DNA from: Flavobacteriaceae bacterium
GTDB taxonomy: Bacteria > Bacteroidota > Bacteroidia > Flavobacteriales > Flavobacteriaceae
Direction of reading: 5' to 3'
NCBI GenBank assembly: GCA_013001365.1
Contig: JABDMQ010000255.1
Location: 1-16,657 of the forward strand
Length of the DNA: 16,657 bases
Within the stretch, counting starts at the first letter, position 1; every line of letters starts with the position of its first letter. The position numbers and the translations under genes were made by a program. A model generated the notes under the pieces. That model searched no databases and was not told the DNA's origin. It saw only the letters and a program-made list of their open reading frames with translations. Positions 7,441-14,941 of this stretch are shown one piece after another.

Positions 7441-8205
7441 ATGAAGCACGAGCTTAAAAAAGAAGATAAATTCAGCTATATCGAAGTAGGCGAGGGCATT
7501 CCGATCATTATTTTACATGGCCTTATGGGTGGCCTGAGCAATTTTGATGGAGTTACTGATTTCTTTAGTGACAAAGGCTATAAAGTGGTCATTCCAGAAT
7601 TGCCTATTTATTCCATGTCATTGCTTAAGACAAACGTGAAGACTCTTGCTGAATACCTTCATGATTTTATTGAATTCAAGAACTATGACGAGGTAATTGT
7701 CCTAGGGAATTCACTAGGTGGACACATTGGACTATTGCATACCAAATTATTTCCTGAAAAAGTTAGGGCCTTGGTCATTACCGGGAGTTCTGGTCTCTAT
7801 GAAAGCGCAATGGGAAGCAGTTACCCAAGAAGAGGTGACTACGAGGTGATCAAGAAGAAGGCAGAAGCAGTTTTCTATGACCCGAAAATTGCAACAAAGG
7901 AAATAGTTGATGAAGTTTTTGAAACAATAAACGATCGCAATAAACTCATCAAGACCTTATCGATCGCGAAAAGTGCCATAAGGCATAATATGGGGAAAGA
8001 CCTTCCTAAAATGATGACACCTACATGTATAATTTGGGGCAAGAACGATACTGTTACTCCGCCTGAGGTAGCTGTAGAATTCAATGATAAACTTCCTGAT
8101 TCAGATTTGTTCTGGATCGATAAATGCGGACACGCTGCCATGATGGAACATCCTGACGAGTTCAACCAAGTTCTTTATTCTTGGCTTAGGGATAGGAAAA
8201 TTTAA
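7441..8205 (+). CDS. Alpha/beta hydrolase
   Basis: Soluble alpha/beta-hydrolase fold protein of 254 residues with no signal peptide. The oxyanion-loop motif HGLMGG is at 26-31, the nucleophile elbow GNSLGG at 89-94 (Ser91), the acidic residue probably Asp203 in GKNDTVTPP, and the catalytic histidine His231 in KCGHAAMMEHP. The complete triad implies an active esterase, lipase or similar hydrolase; the substrate cannot be told from sequence. The start at ATG 7441 is preferred over an in-frame TTG at 7411, because the latter overlaps the -7 promoter element. The engB start follows 11 nt after the stop, so the two are probably cotranscribed. From memory, this hydrolase next to engB and divergent from mraZ is a common flavobacterial arrangement. 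Confidence 0.9.
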   Translation: MKHELKKEDKFSYIEVGEGIPIIILHGLMGGLSNFDGVTDFFSDKGYKVVIPELPIYSMSLLKTNVKTLAEYLHDFIEFKNYDEVIVLGNSLGGHIGLLHTKLFPEKVRALVITGSSGLYESAMGSSYPRRGDYEVIKKKAEAVFYDPKIATKEIVDEVFETINDRNKLIKTLSIAKSAIRHNMGKDLPKMMTPTCIIWGKNDTVTPPEVAVEFNDKLPDSDLFWIDKCGHAAMMEHPDEFNQVLYSWLRDRKI

Positions 8206-8216
8206 TTCAATCTGAA

Positions 8217-8831
8217 ATGAAAATCAAATCAGCTGAATTCGTAATAAGCAATTCGGATGTTGCAAAGTGCCCTAATACCAACATTCCAGAATATGCTTTT
8301 ATAGGGAGGAGCAACGTTGGGAAATCGTCGTTGATAAACATGTTGACAGGCCGAAAGAGTCTTGCTAAAACATCTGGAAGACCAGGCAAAACACAGCTTA
8401 TTAATCATTTTGTCATTAACGATAACTGGCATTTAGTGGATCTTCCCGGATATGGTTATGCTCGTGTTTCGAAATCTGCCAAAAAGACGTTCCAAAAATT
8501 CATTACGGATTATTTCATTAATCGGCATCAATTGGTTTCGGCTTTTGTATTGGTCGATATACGTCATGAACCTCAACCCATTGACCTTGAATTCATGCAA
8601 TGGATGGGTGAAAATCAAATTCCTTTTTCAATAATTTTCACGAAGGCAGATAAACTAAAGCCTAAAGCAATAGAACGACATGTTTCGCAATATGAAAAAG
8701 TTATGCTGCAAAAATGGGAGAATATGCCTGATTTCTTCATAACCTCATCAACTAAAAGTATTGGAAAAGAAGAGTTGCTTAACTACATCGGGCAAATAAA
8801 TGAAGAACTCAAGGGCTCTTTTACTAAATAA
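8217..8831 (+). CDS. engB: EngB (YsxC/YihA), ribosome biogenesis GTPase
   Basis: TRAFAC-class GTPase of 204 residues needed for late assembly of the 50S ribosomal subunit. All G motifs are visible: G1 GRSNVGKS at 30-37, the G2 region GRPGKTQ at 54-60, G3 DLPGYG at 75-80, G4 TKADK at 142-146 and G5 SST at 177-179. Length and motif spacing match the family, and GRSNVGKS with DLPGYGYA separates it from Era or Der. The ATG start is 11 nt downstream of the hydrolase stop, with no separate promoter visible. The TAA stop at 8829-8831 directly abuts the stop codon of the convergent helicase gene. No terminator lies between, so the transcript must end inside the opposing gene. Confidence 0.96.
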   Translation: MKIKSAEFVISNSDVAKCPNTNIPEYAFIGRSNVGKSSLINMLTGRKSLAKTSGRPGKTQLINHFVINDNWHLVDLPGYGYARVSKSAKKTFQKFITDYFINRHQLVSAFVLVDIRHEPQPIDLEFMQWMGENQIPFSIIFTKADKLKPKAIERHVSQYEKVMLQKWENMPDFFITSSTKSIGKEELLNYIGQINEELKGSFTK

Positions 8832-10121
8832 TTACCTTCTCCTATTTCTATTTCTTCTTCTTCCTCTAGAATTTGAACTTTTAATTTTCCCTTCCCGATT
8901 AGATCTGGAATTTCGAGACGATGACTGATCTTTATTTCGTGAACGAGATCCGCTTCTGCCTTGTTTAATTGGTTCTGTAGAGGCATTTGGATCTGGCTCA
9001 AAACCTTGGACAATCTCTACAGATATTTTCAGTCCTACAAGTTTCTCGATATCACGTAGATATGAAGTTTCATCCGCACTTACTAGTGAAATCGCTTCAC
9101 CACTTGCGCCTGCACGTCCTGTCCTTCCAATTCTATGAACATAATCTTCTGAAATATTCGGTAACTCGAAATTGATAACATGTGGCAATAACGGAATATC
9201 CAAACCTCGAGCCGCGATATCAGTAGCAACCAATACGCTAACCGAACCACTCTTGAATCCGGCCAAAGCCTTGGTCCTTGCTCCTTGACTTTTATTTCCG
9301 TGTATTGCAGTTGCCGAAATTCCTGCATTGTTCATTTTTTTACAGAGCCTATTGGCTCCATGCTTCGTACGTGTAAAAACCAAGACCTGGTTCCAATTAC
9401 CATCAGATATCAATTTTATTATCAGACCTGTTTTTTTCACTTTGGCAACTCTATATACTTTCTGCTTTATTGCATCAACAGTTGTGTTCTCAGGAGTTGC
9501 ATCTACCTCAATCGGGTTATCTAGAATCCCATTTGCAAGTTTTCGGATATTTTTAGAAAAAGTAGCGGAGAACATTAAATTCTGCCTTCTTTTTGGCATT
9601 AAGCTCATAATACGCTCAATATCCCTTAAGAATCCCATATCCAACATTCTATCCGCTTCATCGAGAACAAGAATATCAACTTTAGCCAATGATAACAGTC
9701 TTTGGTTATGCAGATCGAGAAGACGTCCAGGTGTTGCTACGAGTATATCAACACCCTTACGTAATTTATTTACTTGAGGTTTTTGATTTACACCTCCAAA
9801 AATTACAGCGGACCTTAAATCCAGATACTCCCCATAATCTTTAATACTTTCAAATACTTGTGCTGCCAACTCTCTTGTTGGTGTTAACACTAAGGCGCGA
9901 ACAGGGCGATTATGTAATTGCTGTTCTTGGGAAAGGATTTGAAGTATGGGCAACGTGAAACCTGCAGTTTTACCTGTTCCTGTTTGAGCAGATGCCAAGA
10001 CATCTTTACGATTAAGAATTGGAGGAATGGCTTTTGCCTGAATTGGGCTGGGGGATTTGTATCCTTTTTTGCTGATTGCTTTCAACAGGGCATCGGACAA
10101 GCCCAAAGAACTGAATGACAT
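8832..10121 (-). CDS. rhlE: DEAD-box ATP-dependent RNA helicase, RhlE type
   Basis: RNA helicase of 429 residues with two RecA-like domains. The Q-motif region is at about 3-30 (FSSLGLSDALLKAI, PSPIQ), motif I AQTGTGKT at 45-52, Ia PTRELA at 81-86, Ib TPGR at 130-133, II DEAD at 154-157, III SAT at 185-187, V ATDIAARGLDI at 299-309 and VI HRIGRTGR at 329-336. After the core, the tail from about 385 is low-complexity and rich in R, S, N and K, ending RNRNRRR, typical of an unstructured RNA-binding extension. Such helicases assist ribosome assembly or mRNA turnover, often in the cold. The symbol is by similarity to the RhlE group; several paralogues usually exist in flavobacteria. A -7 element lies at 10178-10185. 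Confidence 0.93.
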   Translation of the reverse strand: MSFSSLGLSDALLKAISKKGYKSPSPIQAKAIPPILNRKDVLASAQTGTGKTAGFTLPILQILSQEQQLHNRPVRALVLTPTRELAAQVFESIKDYGEYLDLRSAVIFGGVNQKPQVNKLRKGVDILVATPGRLLDLHNQRLLSLAKVDILVLDEADRMLDMGFLRDIERIMSLMPKRRQNLMFSATFSKNIRKLANGILDNPIEVDATPENTTVDAIKQKVYRVAKVKKTGLIIKLISDGNWNQVLVFTRTKHGANRLCKKMNNAGISATAIHGNKSQGARTKALAGFKSGSVSVLVATDIAARGLDIPLLPHVINFELPNISEDYVHRIGRTGRAGASGEAISLVSADETSYLRDIEKLVGLKISVEIVQGFEPDPNASTEPIKQGRSGSRSRNKDQSSSRNSRSNREGKIKSSNSRGRRRNRNRRR

Positions 10122-10177
10122 ATAAATTGTTTATGAAATGACAATCTATATTTTTGAGGCCACTTCCTTAAGTTGTG

Positions 10178-10185
10178 CAAAGGTA
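10178..10185 (-). promoter_or_regulatory. -7 promoter element of the rhlE-type helicase
   Basis: The minus strand reads TACCTTTG followed by C, an exact TAnnTTTG match in the 92-bp gap between the DDAH-family gene and the helicase. The predicted leader is about 50 nt. The -33 TTG is not clear; only TTC-like sequence is present at the right distance. The leader is long enough for post-transcriptional control, but I see no strong hairpin in it. Confidence 0.65.
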
Positions 10186-10213
10186 CATTGATTTTCGGTG
10201 AATGACTAAGTTT

Positions 10214-11146
10214 CTAGTCCCTTATCAAAGGTAAGGTACTGCACCTTAGAAGACCTCCTTGTTTGGCTACTTCGGCATAAGGTACTTCTTCAACTGTGAA
10301 ACCATGTTCTCTAAGCCAGGTATTCAACCTTGTAAAATTCTTTTCGGAAATAACAACGTCTTCTGAGATTGAGAAAATGTTGCTGTTCATTTCGTACATT
10401 TCTTTTTTACTTATCTCGAAAATGTTTTCCTCTCCAAAATAGTCCACTAAATATTGATATTCCTCTTCAATCAAGAAACCGTTCTTATGCAAGATAGCTT
10501 TGTTCTTTCCTATTGGCTGAAAACAACAGTCTAAATGCAAGGCATTCTCCAAGGGATCTGAATTTGACTTACGCAATTCAAATGATTTTACGATTCTTTC
10601 AGGGAATAAGTCTTGTATGGCCTTTACTGCTTCTGTATTAGTCCTTGCAGTTATAAAATCTGGATAATCCTTCCCAGAATAAGTGCCTATGAAAATGTAT
10701 TCCCTCCATGGCATTACATCGCCACCTTCAATATGACATTCGTCAGGTAAAATGATTCTATTTTCAGGATCTACTTGTTCCCAAACGTGTTTTATGGCAT
10801 CTATTTCTTTTCCTCTTTCGGGAAGGATATTAGCTATGATCATCTTGTCGTCAATAACGAAAGCAATATCACGTGCGAAAATTTGATTACACTCTTGAAT
10901 TACCTTTGGCCTGAACACTTGTACATCATATTTACTAAAGACATTGGCAACAGCCTCCATTTCATTTATCATGTCTTCAGTTTTAGGATAGGTACCAGCC
11001 AATATATGCTGCAATGACTTCGGATCATAGGCTTCTTCTGGTTTAGGGATTGGGCCATTGCTTTCAGCAGTGCCTAGCACTACTGCTTTCAGTCTAGAAG
11101 TTTCGTCTTTTATATTTAGTTTTAACATAGGAATGAGTAAGGACAT
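10214..11146 (-). CDS. DDAH/arginine deiminase-fold hydrolase
   Basis: Protein of 310 residues in the guanidino-group-modifying superfamily, closest to dimethylarginine dimethylaminohydrolases. Candidate catalytic and binding features are FARDIAFVI (90-98), HIEGGD (138-143), His204 in NALHLDCCF, and the C-terminal nucleophile Cys302 in GLLRCSTLPL. These correspond to the acid-His-Cys set of the family, so hydrolysis of a guanidino compound such as arginine or methylarginine to citrulline is likely. The exact substrate is unknown. No ornithine transcarbamylase or carbamate kinase gene of the arginine deiminase pathway is nearby. It lies 40 nt downstream of gltA, probably in the same transcript. 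An alternative ATG at 11128 (residue 7, then LKLNIKDETSRL) fits relatives I remember and may be the true start. Confidence 0.85.
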   Translation of the reverse strand: MSLLIPMLKLNIKDETSRLKAVVLGTAESNGPIPKPEEAYDPKSLQHILAGTYPKTEDMINEMEAVANVFSKYDVQVFRPKVIQECNQIFARDIAFVIDDKMIIANILPERGKEIDAIKHVWEQVDPENRIILPDECHIEGGDVMPWREYIFIGTYSGKDYPDFITARTNTEAVKAIQDLFPERIVKSFELRKSNSDPLENALHLDCCFQPIGKNKAILHKNGFLIEEEYQYLVDYFGEENIFEISKKEMYEMNSNIFSISEDVVISEKNFTRLNTWLREHGFTVEEVPYAEVAKQGGLLRCSTLPLIRD

Positions 11147-11179
11147 TGTTTAATATCCAAGGAGCATTAACATTAAACA
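11147..11179. repeat. 8-bp inverted repeat in the gltA / DDAH-family gap
   Basis: TGTTTAAT (11147-11154) and ATTAAACA (11172-11179) are perfect inverted arms separated by 17 nt. They fill most of the 40-nt spacer between the gltA stop and the next gene, directly abutting the upstream ATG at 11146. The arms are AT-only apart from one G/C pair, so a stable RNA hairpin is doubtful. A dimer-binding site or a processing signal is possible. Confidence 0.3.
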
Positions 11180-11186
11180 ATAGGCA

Positions 11187-12473
11187 TTATCGCTTCTTGA
11201 TCGTCATGAAAGGTCTGTAGGTTTCACCAATGTAAAGCTGCCTTGGACGACCGATTGGTTCTTTACGCAAACGCATTTCTCGCCATTGGGCTATCCATCC
11301 TGGTAATCGTCCTAAGGCAAACATAACTGTGAACATATCGGTTGGGATTCCCATAGCACGATAAATTATTCCAGAATAAAAATCTACGTTAGGGTATAAT
11401 TTACGGTCTACAAAATATTGGTCTTCTAGTGCTTCTTTTTCCAACCCTTTAGCAATATCCAGTATTGGGTCTTCTATTCCTAAATCTCCCAAGACCTCAT
11501 CGGCTGATTTCTTGATGATTTTGGCGCGAGGGTCGAAATTCTTATAAACACGATGACCGAATCCCATTAATCTAAATGGATCGCTTTTGTCCTTGGCCTT
11601 AGCCATGTATTTCTTTGTATCTCCTCCATCTTCCTTGATTGCTTCAAGCATTTCTAAAACGGCTTGATTGGCACCACCATGAAGTGGTCCCCAAAGAGCT
11701 GAAATTCCTGCTGATAGAGAGGCGAATAGTCCAGCATGAGATGAACCAACAATCCTCACTGTTGATGTCGAGCAGTTCTGCTCATGATCGGCATGCAATA
11801 TTAGAAGTTTATCCAAGGCGTCGACCAATATCTGATTCTGGACATATTCCTCATTAGGTTTCTTAAACATCATTTTAAGGACATTCTCAACATATCCTAG
11901 GCTATTATCACCATAATCTAATGGCAGACCATGTTTCTTCCTCATCGTCCATGCTACCAACACCGGAAACTTACCTAAAATCTTTACTACAGAATTATAC
12001 ATGTCCTCTTCAGAATCAACATTTACCGAAGATGGGTTGAAAGCCGTCAAGGCACTTGTAAGTGAGGATAAGACGCCCATAGGATGGGCTGTTTTAGGAA
12101 ACGCATCCAATATTTTCTTGACATCGTCATCAACGATGGATTTCTCACGAATATCACTATGAAATTTATCCAATTGCTCTTGAGTTGGCAACTCACCAAA
12201 AATCAGTAAATAAGCCACCTCGAGAAAATCGGCTTTTTCAGCAAGATCCTCTATGGAATAGCCTCTGTATCTCAAAATCCCTTTCTCGCCATCTAAAAAT
12301 GTAATGGAACTTTCACAAGAACCAGTGTTCTTATAACCAGGGTCAATTGTTGTAACTCCTCCAGTAACTGATCTCAGTGTTTTAATATTGATAGCAGATT
12401 CGTTTTCTGAGCCAACCAATATTGGAAATTCATGTTTTTGACCATTAACTTCTAACGTAGCGATTTTCGACAT
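11187..12473 (-). CDS. gltA: Citrate synthase (type II, GltA)
   Basis: Condenses acetyl-CoA and oxaloacetate to citrate, the entry step of the TCA cycle, in the cytoplasm. The 428-residue length and the N-terminal extension with a small beta domain (ATLEVNGQKHEFPILVG) indicate the hexameric, NADH-sensitive type II group of Gram-negative bacteria; the sensitivity itself is inferred. Catalytic residues are visible: His265 in WGPLHGG, His307 in GFGHRVY and Asp364 in NVDFYSG, with His230 in ADHEQN for substrate binding. The start is ATG at 12471-12473. A 191-bp AT-rich region separates it from the divergent DUF481-like gene, and the DDAH-family gene follows 40 nt downstream. No exact TAnnTTTG is found upstream; near matches TAATTTG and TATTTTG exist. 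Confidence 0.97.
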   Translation of the reverse strand: MSKIATLEVNGQKHEFPILVGSENESAINIKTLRSVTGGVTTIDPGYKNTGSCESSITFLDGEKGILRYRGYSIEDLAEKADFLEVAYLLIFGELPTQEQLDKFHSDIREKSIVDDDVKKILDAFPKTAHPMGVLSSLTSALTAFNPSSVNVDSEEDMYNSVVKILGKFPVLVAWTMRKKHGLPLDYGDNSLGYVENVLKMMFKKPNEEYVQNQILVDALDKLLILHADHEQNCSTSTVRIVGSSHAGLFASLSAGISALWGPLHGGANQAVLEMLEAIKEDGGDTKKYMAKAKDKSDPFRLMGFGHRVYKNFDPRAKIIKKSADEVLGDLGIEDPILDIAKGLEKEALEDQYFVDRKLYPNVDFYSGIIYRAMGIPTDMFTVMFALGRLPGWIAQWREMRLRKEPIGRPRQLYIGETYRPFMTIKKR

Positions 12474-12664
12474 ATTCTATGCAAATTTTAAGGTAATTAT
12501 TCTTCAAAATAACTTTCCACAAATTACGAAATATCCCCTGATTTTTAAAGTATGTTTCAAAGGATTTTAAACTACTATTATATATAAAATTTATAGTTCG
12601 TTATTTTACAATTCATCAATAATCTAATTCATATCTTTATTTCAATTAATCTAACTGCAATTTC
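12474..12664. other. Divergent intergenic control region between gltA and the DUF481-like gene
   Basis: A gene-free, very AT-rich stretch of 191 bp, with a run of alternating A and T around 12577-12590. It must hold promoters for both divergent genes. On the plus strand TATCTTTA (12632-12639) is one base off TAnnTTTG and lies 26 nt before the ATG at 12665. On the minus strand only shortened near matches are seen: TAATTTG (near 12525) and TATTTTG (near 12508). The decamer TATTTCGTAA at 12524-12533 (minus strand) recurs upstream of eno. No RNA gene or clear operator is visible. Confidence 0.5.
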
Positions 12665-13531
12665 ATGAAATCTTCATTATTCATTATTCTAATTACGTTC
12701 TTTTGTTTATCCTTTTGTAATGCTCAAATGATTCTGAATGCCGAATCCTTGAGAGTAGACATGCTTAAAGGTCAAAACCAGTGGTCTGGGACTGTCGGCT
12801 TGAGCCTTAATTTCACGAAAAATGTAAATGAAGTTTATAATTTCAATACGAATGTTGCACTAGGATATAATGGCGGTGAAAATCTTTGGATGATAATCAG
12901 CAATCTTAATTTCAATAAAGCGGAGGGCGTCGCGTTTCAAAATTCCGGTGTTCAGCATCTAAGATATAATCGTGAAATCAGCAAGAGATTTACGATTGAA
13001 GCATTTCTTCAAGGGCAATATGACGAAGTGTCTGAAATCGATTTTAGGGGTTTGGCTGGATTGGGTCCGAGATTTGAGTTGACAAAAAAGAAGAATGAAC
13101 CGAATACAAGCACGGAAAAGGACGAAAAACAGCGAAGTCGTTTATTCCTTGGCACTTTGGTGATGTATGAATATGAGAAGTCGTTGGAACTCGATTCTAA
13201 AATTATACACAGAGACTTTAGAAGCAGTAATTATTTGAGTTTTTCATTTTATCCAACAGACAATGTCACCATCATCAGCACCACCTATTATCAACCAAGA
13301 GTAGACAAGCTGAAAGATTATAGGGTTTCAAGTGAAATCAATTTTGTCATGGGCTTTTCATCAAAAAAAGAGAGTGCAAGTTCAGGGTCAGGTCAAGACG
13401 AACTAAAGAAAGGGTTTTGGGACAAGATTGAATTGAACATTAATTTCAGCTATAATTACGACGCTTTTCCCGTCATATCAATACCAAAGACCCAATACAG
13501 TATAAGCAATGGTCTGTCTTATACTTTATAA
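12665..13531 (+). CDS. DUF481-like outer-membrane beta-barrel protein
   Basis: Exported protein of 288 residues. Residues 1-20 form a signal peptide (basic start, hydrophobic core LFIILITFFCLSF, cleavage likely after Ala20). There is no lipobox, so it is not a lipoprotein. The rest is built of alternating hydrophobic/polar strands rich in aromatic residues, with HLRYNREISKRFTIEAFLQGQYD (98-120) and RGLAGLGPRFEL (128-139) resembling the DUF481 barrel family. Hydrophilic stretches at about 140-158 and 232-248 would be surface loops. It ends in Leu rather than the usual Phe or Trp. Function is unknown. It is divergent from gltA and convergent with eno, whose stop is only 5 nt away, so it forms its own unit. 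Confidence 0.7.
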   Translation: MKSSLFIILITFFCLSFCNAQMILNAESLRVDMLKGQNQWSGTVGLSLNFTKNVNEVYNFNTNVALGYNGGENLWMIISNLNFNKAEGVAFQNSGVQHLRYNREISKRFTIEAFLQGQYDEVSEIDFRGLAGLGPRFELTKKKNEPNTSTEKDEKQRSRLFLGTLVMYEYEKSLELDSKIIHRDFRSSNYLSFSFYPTDNVTIISTTYYQPRVDKLKDYRVSSEINFVMGFSSKKESASSGSGQDELKKGFWDKIELNINFSYNYDAFPVISIPKTQYSISNGLSYTL

Positions 13532-13536
13532 AGTTT

Positions 13537-14826
13537 TTAATTGACCTTAAATGCTTTCTCTTGAGGATAATAGGCTACGTCTGAAAGCTCTTCTTCAATA
13601 CGTAATAATTGATTGTATTTTGCCATTCTATCGCTTCGTGATGCAGAACCGGTCTTTATTTGCCCAGTATTAAGGGCGACGGCTAAATCTGCAATCGTGT
13701 TGTCCTCGGTCTCTCCAGAACGATGAGACATAACAGAAGTGTATCCAGCATTATGTGCCATGTTAACCGCTGCTATGGTTTCTGTAAGGGTACCTATCTG
13801 ATTTACCTTGATCAAGATCGAATTAGCAATATCATTTTCAATACCACGAGACAATCGTTCAACATTTGTTACAAATAAATCATCTCCAACCAATTGTACT
13901 TTGTCTCCAATCTTTTCCGTGAGGTATTTCCAACCTTCCCAATCATTTTCGTCCATACCGTCTTCAATTGAGATTATAGGATAATTCTTTGAAAGTTCGG
14001 CCAGATAATCCGCCTGATCCTTACTTGATCGTACTTGTCCTTTATCTCCTTCGAATTTCGTATAATCGTATTGACCATCGACATAGAATTCTGCCGCGGC
14101 ACAATCCAAGGCGATCATGACTTCGTCACCTAATTTATAACCTGCTTTATCAACCGCTTTTGCAATGGTGTCCAAAGCATCTTCTGTACCATCTAGAGTT
14201 GGAGCGAAACCACCTTCGTCACCAACCGCTGTACTTAAGCCTCGTTCATGCAATACTTTCTTTAAGTTATGAAATATCTCTGTTCCCATCTGCATGGCAT
14301 GTGTAAAGTCTTTCGCCTTTACTGGCATCACCATGAATTCTCGAAATGCTATAGGCGCATCACTATGGGAACCACCATTGATAATATTCATCATTGGCAC
14401 AGGAAGCGTATTTGCCGAAACTCCTCCTACATATCTGTATAATGGCAAATTCAACTCATTTGCTGCGGCCTTGGCTGCGGCCAAAGAAACACCCAAAATG
14501 GCATTAGCTCCTAATTTAGATTTGTTTGCGGTACCATCTAGATTGATCATTGTTTGATCAATATGGTTCTGTTCAAAAACCGAGACCCCAAGTAGTTCCT
14601 GAGCAATTATGGAATTTACGTTGTCTACTGCTTTAAGCACTCCTTTACCCATATAATTATTGCCGCCATCTCTTAATTCTACGGCTTCATGCTCTCCTGT
14701 TGAAGCTCCTGAAGGCACAGCTGCTCTTCCAAGAACACCATTCTCTGTTATTACATCTACCTCTACGGTAGGATTTCCTCTTGAATCAAGGATCTGTCGT
14801 GCATGTATATTGATTATTATACTCAT
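13537..14826 (-). CDS. eno: Enolase (phosphopyruvate hydratase)
   Basis: Interconverts 2-phosphoglycerate and phosphoenolpyruvate in glycolysis and gluconeogenesis; often also an RNA-degradosome or surface protein in other bacteria, which cannot be judged here. The 429 residues match the family length. Seen are SGASTGEHEAVELRD (39-53), GGSHSD (151-156), the acid Glu204 in GDEGGFAP, Mg ligands Asp241, Glu288 and Asp315 (DCAAAEF, SIEDGMDE, VGDDLFVTN), the base Lys340 in LIKVNQIGT, SHRSGET (367-373) and Lys391. The start is ATG at 14824-14826. The leader just before it carries eight A residues (T run at 14834-14841 on the plus strand), the A-rich context favoured by well-translated Bacteroidota genes. 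A 16-bp palindrome lies 84 bp upstream of the start. Confidence 0.98.
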   Translation of the reverse strand: MSIIINIHARQILDSRGNPTVEVDVITENGVLGRAAVPSGASTGEHEAVELRDGGNNYMGKGVLKAVDNVNSIIAQELLGVSVFEQNHIDQTMINLDGTANKSKLGANAILGVSLAAAKAAANELNLPLYRYVGGVSANTLPVPMMNIINGGSHSDAPIAFREFMVMPVKAKDFTHAMQMGTEIFHNLKKVLHERGLSTAVGDEGGFAPTLDGTEDALDTIAKAVDKAGYKLGDEVMIALDCAAAEFYVDGQYDYTKFEGDKGQVRSSKDQADYLAELSKNYPIISIEDGMDENDWEGWKYLTEKIGDKVQLVGDDLFVTNVERLSRGIENDIANSILIKVNQIGTLTETIAAVNMAHNAGYTSVMSHRSGETEDNTIADLAVALNTGQIKTGSASRSDRMAKYNQLLRIEEELSDVAYYPQEKAFKVN

Positions 14827-14909
14827 GATTTCGTTTTTTTTGGTAACTAGTATAGGGTAGCGAATTTACGAAATAGCCTTGCCAAATCTTAATTTGATGT
14901 TGAAATTTG

Positions 14910-14925
14910 ACTAAAACGTTTTAGT
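14910..14925. promoter_or_regulatory. Perfect 16-bp palindrome upstream of eno (possible LacI-family operator)
   Basis: ACTAAAACGTTTTAGT is a perfect 16-bp palindrome with a central CG flanked by A and T runs, the general form of LacI/GalR-family operators (PurR sites are 16-bp palindromes of similar shape). It lies in the 115-bp gap between carA and eno, 84 bp before the eno ATG. With no loop and no T tract, it is a poor candidate for a carA terminator. Which protein binds it, if any, is unknown. No regulator gene is in the window. Confidence 0.5.
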
Positions 14926-14941
14926 GATTCTTAGTTATAAT

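Noticed and set aside
8832..8871. Purine/pyrimidine-biased tract near the end of the helicase gene
   Set aside because: It is explained by the Arg/Asn/Lys-rich codons of the basic C-terminal tail.
9083..9777. Overlapping frames of up to 149 codons within the helicase gene
   Set aside because: They are antisense or out of frame to an intact DEAD-box helicase with all motifs, and the translations are Cys/Phe-rich and unstructured.
14910..14925. Reading the eno-upstream palindrome as the carA terminator
   Set aside because: It has no loop, a low-GC stem and no following T run on the transcribed strand; an operator is more likely.
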